From positions 101,938 to 165,937 of the forward strand of contig NZ_JALCZA010000001.1 in NCBI RefSeq assembly GCF_022690765.1: DNA of 64,000 bases, given 5' to 3'. Below, in pieces: positions 59,901 to 64,000 of the stretch. The DNA comes from Anaeromyxobacter oryzisoli. GTDB taxonomy: Bacteria > Myxococcota > Myxococcia > Myxococcales > Anaeromyxobacteraceae. Under the pieces are notes generated by a model. It had not been told where the DNA came from and did no database searches. It saw nothing but the letters and a program-made list of their open reading frames with translations. Position numbers and translations under genes: made by a program. Within the stretch, counting starts at the first letter, position 1. The number at the start of each line of letters is the position of its first letter.

Positions 59901-60636
59901 CGACCTCGAGATCCGCGGCGCCGGCAACCTGCTCGGCAAGGACCAGTCGGGCCAGATCGAGGCGGTCGGGTTCGAGCTCTACCAGGACCTGCTCGGCGAG
60001 GCGGTCCGCGAGCTCAAGGGCGAGGCGCCCCGCGAGGACGTGGATCCGGACGTGCAGCTCCCGGTCCCGGCGTTCATCCCGGACCCGTACATGCCGGACG
60101 TCCACCAGCGGCTCTGGTTCTACAAGCGCCTCGCGCAGGCGGCGTCCGACGAGGACCTCGACCAGGTCCGCGCCGAGATGATCGACCGCTGCGGCGACCC
60201 GCCGGACGAGGTGGACGCCCTCTGCGACCTCATGGCGGTGAAGGTCCGGCTCCGCGCCCTCCGCATCCGCGCCCTCGAGTCCGGGCCGGGGCGGCTCGTC
60301 TTCACCCTGGGCGAAGCGGCGGCGCTCGACCCCTTCCTCCTCGCCAAGCAGGTGCAGGGCTCGCAGGGGCGGCTCCGGCTCACCCCGGACATGAAGCTGG
60401 TCGCGACCATCGGCCCGCCCCCCGCGCCGAAGCCCGCGAAGGGTGCGTCCGGCAAGGGCGCGAAGGTCGCGAAGGGTGCGAAGGGCGCTGCGGCGCGCAG
60501 GCCCGCGCCCGCCGCCCCGCCGGCCGCGCTCGCGCCCCCGCCCACGCCGGCGCAGCAGGCGGCGAGCGGCCGGGAGCTCCTCCAGGCGGCGCGCGCCGCG
60601 CTCGCCGAGCTCGCCCACTGCGCCCGGCCCGAGTGA
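56926..60636 (+). CDS. mfd: Transcription-repair coupling factor Mfd
   Basis: This encodes 1236 residues from the ATG at 56926 (another ATG at 56947 is possible). The UvrB-like N-terminus includes VVISARGLARRVLPRRVFEA and FAVRGGIVDLWSPADEKPVR. The RNA-polymerase-interacting CarD-like domain is NEGDLVVHVEHGIARYQGL (about 514). The translocase has Walker A CGDVGYGKTEVAM (about 670), DEEQ in LVVVDEEQRFGVAHK (about 771) and TATPIPRTLHMSLAGVRDLS, plus QIRGRVGRSRERAYAYLLVP. It removes stalled RNA polymerase and recruits UvrA. The end (from about 1165) is an Ala/Lys/Pro low-complexity extension not found in E. coli Mfd. Confidence 0.96.
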   Translation: MPPSADPMDTAETTSQTPDARARLRRALEEHRRADVTGLVGASRALLVRDLLAPGPARARTVLAVATDEEEAEALAKDLSFFLGGGAVLRVPADAVLPYDDLSPDRGVEMDRLAALARLHLAPEAAKAVVISARGLARRVLPRRVFEAGSDLLGKGIEIDREALAAKLVLLGFTRTPLVEDPGTFAVRGGIVDLWSPADEKPVRLEFFGDEIESCRAFDPETQRSEGDVPEVLLCPAREALFSEDGKEAAKAAVRDAAERVNRPTSRVREVLDAIDGGTPFFGMEALLPGFHRGGLGTLFDYLPAGTAIYLDDAAGVEEALHELEAELAREHEDAVRREELVLPPGEHFLPAEEALARALERPTVRRHRVWLGTGEPVRLALAETAGLRAEIEGSRGEDGALAPLIRRLEDWRRRGITAVVACGTASSSERLRRLLEDRRQQPRVHTGPPGEPRELYDPAVHVHVFAGEISAGFVDAGAGLAVLSDEEIFGRRVRKKARRTSDENAFAAAFRELNEGDLVVHVEHGIARYQGLTKMQIRGVEGDFLVLAYDGADRLYLPVAKLRQVQKFTGASPESIRLDRLGGSSFALRKARVKEQLLKMAAELLDIYAARAAHPGFQYPEPDEVYREFEAEFPWEETPDQAKAIDDVLRDMRKGRTGPAQSAPMDRLVCGDVGYGKTEVAMRAAMLAVLSHKQVAILVPTTVLAAQHERTFRERFKGYPVRIEAVSRMKTHEETKGLLRDASAGKVDILIGTHRLLGADVSFKDLGLVVVDEEQRFGVAHKERLKKLRKLVDVLTLTATPIPRTLHMSLAGVRDLSIIATPPEDRRAIRTFVMKFDPAAVKEAVENELKRGGQVYFVHNRVRSIGAIERFLHDLVPQARIGVAHGQMGEGKLDEVMSRFVDKELDVLVATSIVESGLDIPAANTIIVNRADHFGLSQLYQIRGRVGRSRERAYAYLLVPARRPVTKDAQKRLEVLQRFSELGAGFKIASHDLEIRGAGNLLGKDQSGQIEAVGFELYQDLLGEAVRELKGEAPREDVDPDVQLPVPAFIPDPYMPDVHQRLWFYKRLAQAASDEDLDQVRAEMIDRCGDPPDEVDALCDLMAVKVRLRALRIRALESGPGRLVFTLGEAAALDPFLLAKQVQGSQGRLRLTPDMKLVATIGPPPAPKPAKGASGKGAKVAKGAKGAAARRPAPAAPPAALAPPPTPAQQAASGRELLQAARAALAELAHCARPE

Positions 60637-60877
60637 CGGCCTCGCGGCCGCCCGCGTCGAACCGGCGCGGGCGACCCGCGAGCCCCGCGTCCCGGCGCGC
60701 AGGCAACGGCGGCGAGCAGCCTGGCGGGGGGCCGGATCCTTGATCACCGGGTCGTTCCATGCTTTTTTCTGCCGTCGGACGCTCGGGCGGGCCCCACGGC
60801 AACGGAACAACGTCTCCGATTTGCGCGTTCGCACGCCAGGTCCCTTTCCCACCACCAGCCCAGAGGAGCTTCCCTCC

Positions 60878-61927
60878 ATGCTGCGTCGCTATGTCGTCCT
60901 TGGTCTCGCCGCGTCGGCGATCGCCGCCTGCAGCCCGCAGTCCGGCCCGCGGAAGACCGGGCCCGCCGTCGCCAAGGGCAACGGCGTCACCATCACCGCG
61001 GACGAGTTCAAGGCGCGCCTCGACGAGCAGTCGCCGTTCATCCGCGCCCGCTACAGCACGCTCGAGCGGAAGAAGGAGTTCCTCGACAGCCTGATTCGGT
61101 TCGAGGTGCTCGCCCGCGAGGCGGAGAAGCAGGGGCTCGCGAACGACCCCGACGTGCAGCTCACCCTGAAGAAGATCATGGTCCAGAAGCTCGTCCAGAA
61201 GCGCTTCCAGGACCAGAACGCCGCGCCGCTGCCCGACGCCGAGCTGCAGGCCTACTACGACCAGCACCGCGACGACTACGTGAAGCCGAAGCGGGTCCGC
61301 GCCTCGGCGATCGTCTTCAACGCGCCCGAGGGGACGCCGGATCGCGCGAAGAAGACGGACCTCGCGAAGAAGGCGCTCGCGAAGGTGAAGGCCGAGGAGA
61401 AGACGAACGCCATGGCCTTCGCGCAGGCCGTCGGCGAGTTCTCCGAGGACGGCGCCTCGAAGCCGATGGCCGGCGACCTCGCGTTCAAGACCCAGGCGGA
61501 GCTCGAGCAGGCGTACGGCAAGGAGCTGGCCTCGGCGGTCTTCACCCTCAAGGCCGGCGAGACGTCGGGCGTGATCCAGGGGAAGCAGGGGCTCTACATC
61601 GTGAAGGTGACCGGGCAGCAGGAGGAGATGAACCGGACCTTCGACCAGGTGAAGCCCCAGATCTCGGCCCGCCTCTCCCGCGAGAAGAAGACGAAGGAGT
61701 TCGACGACTACCTGAAGAAGCTGCGCGCCGACGCGAACGTCCAGATCGACGAGAAGGTGCTCGACGGCGTGCAGATCGCGCCCGCGCCCGCCGACGGCGG
61801 CATGATGCCGGGCATGCCTGGAATGCCGGGCATGGGCCACCCGGGCATGGGCGGCCCCATGGTCATGCCGAACGCGCCCGCCGGCCGGCCGACCGCCACG
61901 CCGACCCGCGCCCCCGCCGCGAAGTAG
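60878..61927 (+). CDS. PpiC-type peptidyl-prolyl isomerase lipoprotein with Met/Gly/Pro tail
   Basis: This encodes 349 residues. The ATG at 60878 has GAGGAG 9 nt upstream. MLRRYVVLGLAASAIAAC is a lipoprotein signal (lipobox AIAAC). A SurA_N-like helical region (RYSTLERKKEFLDSLIRFEV, ARE) is followed by a parvulin-like domain (RVRASAIVFNAPEGTPDRAK, ELEQAYGKELASAVFTLKAG, GVIQGKQGLYIVKVTGQQEE). The tail GGMMPGMPGMPGMGHPGMGG is Met/Gly/Pro-rich, a copper-binding-like or disordered sequence of unknown role. It is first of three foldase genes in a row. Confidence 0.88.
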   Translation: MLRRYVVLGLAASAIAACSPQSGPRKTGPAVAKGNGVTITADEFKARLDEQSPFIRARYSTLERKKEFLDSLIRFEVLAREAEKQGLANDPDVQLTLKKIMVQKLVQKRFQDQNAAPLPDAELQAYYDQHRDDYVKPKRVRASAIVFNAPEGTPDRAKKTDLAKKALAKVKAEEKTNAMAFAQAVGEFSEDGASKPMAGDLAFKTQAELEQAYGKELASAVFTLKAGETSGVIQGKQGLYIVKVTGQQEEMNRTFDQVKPQISARLSREKKTKEFDDYLKKLRADANVQIDEKVLDGVQIAPAPADGGMMPGMPGMPGMGHPGMGGPMVMPNAPAGRPTATPTRAPAAK

Positions 61928-61976
61928 CGATCCGGGCGTGCGCCAAGGCGGCTCGACGCGAGCGGGTCTCGTCCCC

Positions 61977-62921
61977 ATGAGAACCCTGCCCCTCATCCTG
62001 GCCGGCGCGCTCGCGGCGGCCTGCGGCAAGTGGGGGGGCGGCGCCCCGGGCGCCCCCCTCGCGAAGACCGTCGCCGTGGTGAACGGCGAGCCCATCGCCG
62101 GGGACGCCCTCGCCCGCGAGCTGCGCGACGCGCAGGCGGGCGCCGACGGCGCGCCCGCGGCGACGGGCGACGTGCTCCGCAAGCGCGTCCTCGACGACCT
62201 GGTGGACCGGGCGCTCCTGCTCCAGCAGGCGCGCGCCCGGTCCGTCGCCGTCGGCCAGGACCAGGTCGAGCGCGCGTTCCTCCGGCTGCGGGCCGAGTAC
62301 CCGGGCAGCCACTTCGAGGACCTGCTCGCGCAGCAGCGGCTCAGCCAGGCGGAGCTCAAGGCGCGCCTGAAGGAGCAGCTCACCCTCGAGCGGCTCTTCG
62401 AGCAGGAGGTCTTCCCGCAGGTGAAGGTGCCGGACGCGGAGGTCGAGCGGTACTACGCCGCGCACGGCGCCGAGTTCGAGGAGCCGGAGCGGGTCCGCGT
62501 CCTCCAGATCGTCGTGGCGTCGAAGGAGGAGGCGCAGCAGATCAGGGACCGGCTCCGGGCGCACCCCCAGACCTTCGCCGAGGTGGCCCGCAGGTCGTCG
62601 ATCGCGCCGGAGGGCAAGAGCGGCGGCGACCTCGGCTTCATCGGGAAGGGCTCCGGGTTCCCGGAGGTCTTCGACGTCTGCTTCACGCTCCCTCCCAACG
62701 CCATCTCCGACGTGACCCCCTCCCCTTACGGCTTCCACATCTTCAAGGTCGTCGAGAAGCGGCCCGCCCAGCGCCGGACGCTCGAGCAGGCCCGGCCGGC
62801 GATCCTCGAGAAGCTCGGCCGCGACCGGCGGACCGCCGCGCAGGACGAGTACGTGGCCGCCCTCCGCAAGCGCGCGAAGATCACGATCGACGAGAAGGCC
62901 CTCGCCGCGGTGACCCCGTGA
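61977..62921 (+). CDS. PpiC-type peptidyl-prolyl isomerase lipoprotein
   Basis: This encodes 314 residues from the ATG at 61977 (a GTG at 61938 is the alternative). MRTLPLILAGALAAACGK has the lipobox AAAC. VAVVNGEPIAGDALARELRD and the helical N-domain precede a full parvulin domain: RVRVLQIVVASKEEAQQIRD, RSSIAPEGKSGGDLGFIGKG, AISDVTPSPYGFHIFKVVEK. It is anchored in the outer or inner membrane facing the periplasm and assists folding of envelope proteins. Its stop overlaps the next gene's GTG (GTGA). Confidence 0.92.
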   Translation: MRTLPLILAGALAAACGKWGGGAPGAPLAKTVAVVNGEPIAGDALARELRDAQAGADGAPAATGDVLRKRVLDDLVDRALLLQQARARSVAVGQDQVERAFLRLRAEYPGSHFEDLLAQQRLSQAELKARLKEQLTLERLFEQEVFPQVKVPDAEVERYYAAHGAEFEEPERVRVLQIVVASKEEAQQIRDRLRAHPQTFAEVARRSSIAPEGKSGGDLGFIGKGSGFPEVFDVCFTLPPNAISDVTPSPYGFHIFKVVEKRPAQRRTLEQARPAILEKLGRDRRTAAQDEYVAALRKRAKITIDEKALAAVTP

Positions 62922-63922
62922 ACCTCTCCCCCTCGCTCGCCCTCGCCGCCCTCCTCGCCCTCGCCGGACCGGCGCCGGCCGTCGCGGCGCCGGGCGCCGT
63001 GACCCGCGTCCCCCTCGATCGCGTCGCGGCGACGGTGAACGGCGAGGTCGTGACCTACGTCGAGCTCGTGCGCCGCGCCGGGTCCTCCTACGAGCAGGCG
63101 CAGCAGCTCCCGCCCGGGAAGGCCCGCGACGAGGCGGTGGCCGAGGCGCTCCGCAAGGCGTTCGATCTCGTCGTCGCGGACCGGCTCTTCCAGGCGCAGG
63201 CGAAGGAGCTCGACATCGAGATCACCGACGCCCAGGTCGACGCGCAGATCGAGGACATCAAGAAGCGGAACAACTTCGACGACGCCGCCTTCCAGGCCGC
63301 CCTCCGTCAGGAGGGGCTCGATCTCCAGGCGTTCCGCGCGCAGATCCGCGCCCAGCTCCAGAACTACTCGCTCCTCCAGGCCAAGATCGGCAACAAGGTC
63401 AAGACCACCGACGAGGACCTCCGCAACTACTACCAGTCGCACCCGCAGGAGTTCGAGGGCGCCGAGGAGGTCCACGTCCGCCACATCTTCCTGCCCATCC
63501 CCGCCGGCGCCTCCGACGCCCAGGTCGCGAAGGTGCAGGCCGAGGCGCAGCGGGTGGTGCAGCGGCTCAAGGCGGGGGCCGACTTCGCCCAGATCGCGAA
63601 GGCCGTCTCGAAGGGGCCGGCCGCCGACGACGGGGGCGATCTCGGCTGGATCCGCCGCGGCACCCTCGATCACGCCCTCGAGGATCCCGCCTTCGCCCTG
63701 AAGGCCGGCCAGATCTCCGATCCCATCCGCTTCGGCCCCGGGTTCCACGTGCTCCGGGTGGACGAGCGCCGCCGCGGCGGCGGCAAGACGTTCGAGGAGG
63801 CGCGCGAGGAGATCCGCGCCCGCCTCGTCGAGGAGCAGGGCGAGACCTACCGCAAGCAGTACATCGCCGAGCTCCGCCGCGACGCGCTCATCGACGTGAA
63901 GCTCCCCGAGCTGAAGCCGTGA
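62918..63922 (+). CDS. surA: SurA-like periplasmic chaperone / PPIase
   Basis: This encodes 334 residues, GTG overlapping the upstream TGA. A cleavable signal peptide (LALAALLALAGPAPAVAA) leads to a SurA_N domain (VAATVNGEVVTYVELVRRAG, ALRQEGLDLQAFRAQIRAQL) and one parvulin domain (EVHVRHIFLPIPAGASDAQV, GDLGWIRRGTLDHALEDPAF, GFHVLRVDERRRGGGKTFEE). E. coli SurA has two parvulin domains; one is usual in deltaproteobacterial forms. It escorts outer-membrane proteins through the periplasm. Confidence 0.9.
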   Translation: MNLSPSLALAALLALAGPAPAVAAPGAVTRVPLDRVAATVNGEVVTYVELVRRAGSSYEQAQQLPPGKARDEAVAEALRKAFDLVVADRLFQAQAKELDIEITDAQVDAQIEDIKKRNNFDDAAFQAALRQEGLDLQAFRAQIRAQLQNYSLLQAKIGNKVKTTDEDLRNYYQSHPQEFEGAEEVHVRHIFLPIPAGASDAQVAKVQAEAQRVVQRLKAGADFAQIAKAVSKGPAADDGGDLGWIRRGTLDHALEDPAFALKAGQISDPIRFGPGFHVLRVDERRRGGGKTFEEAREEIRARLVEEQGETYRKQYIAELRRDALIDVKLPELKP

Positions 63923-64000
63923 CGGTGGCCGGACGGGATCGCAGGGCGGCGGCGCCGTCCGCCGCCGCGGCGCGCGCGCTCCCGGGCGCCGGATCGGCCC
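63919..64000 (+). CDS. Possible start of a following gene, cut by the window edge
   Basis: A GTG overlapping the surA stop (GTGA) begins 27 open codons (VTVAGRDRRAAAPSAAAARA...) to the window end. This is the coupling style used within this operon. The sequence is too short and low-complexity to identify; pdxA or a methyltransferase often follows surA, but nothing here shows it. Confidence 0.3.
   Translation, partial: MTVAGRDRRAAAPSAAAARALPGAGSA

Overview
The window is a very GC-rich, densely packed bacterial chromosome segment with long ORFs, GTG/TTG starts and many ATGA/GTGA stop-start overlaps. An MglA-type GTPase beside a chemosensory cluster, a TolQ/ExbD/ExbD motor-like set, many lipoproteins and a hrcA-grpE-dnaK-dnaJ locus point to a myxobacterium. 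The general feel is Anaeromyxobacter-like, but this is an inference from gene content and not from a marker gene. No rRNA, tRNA, CRISPR array, transposase or integrase was recognised.

1-22 kb is an exopolysaccharide/lipopolysaccharide region. It holds a glycosyltransferase cut by the window edge, a Wzc-like tyrosine autokinase with a GH123-like secreted protein behind it, an O-antigen ligase/polymerase with TPR tail, GDP-fucose genes (fcl, gmd), a fused glycosyltransferase-methyltransferase, a nucleotidyltransferase-like protein and UDP-glucose dehydrogenase. It is interrupted at 9.2-13.1 kb by accessory DNA: a TetR/SDR pair with a perfect 19-bp palindrome between the genes, a 0.43-kb direct duplication carrying two headless VapC toxin tails, and a decayed MNT/HEPN toxin pair. 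Another two gene remnants (autokinase tail, truncated antitoxin-like gene) lie at 1.2-1.6 kb.

22-32.6 kb holds a four-helix-bundle (S23-type) gene flanked by palindromic GTGACCGTCACC-rich repeats, a membrane pyrophosphatase with a LON-domain gene, a TolQ/ExbD/ExbD operon, a GH42-like protein of unknown function, and larC/larB (nickel-pincer cofactor synthesis) separated by a tandem repeat. 32.6-43 kb is one long leftward run: MglA-like GTPase, PocR-domain histidine kinase, thiL, MCP, CheW, CheY, CheA and CheC, leading into larB-larC, with a second histidine kinase reading away.

43-64 kb holds an HNH-endonuclease pseudogene that lost its catalytic core, a DinG-like helicase carrying in-frame copies of a dispersed palindromic repeat, a site-2-protease-like enzyme, an LpoA-like lipoprotein, the dnaJ-dnaK-grpE-hrcA chaperone operon behind a readable sigma70-type promoter, mfd, and three consecutive PpiC/SurA-type periplasmic foldases. 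No complete new defence system is evident. The least explained items are the repeat-flanked S23-type gene, the repeats inside the helicase gene, and the MglA/PocR-kinase/Che neighbourhood.
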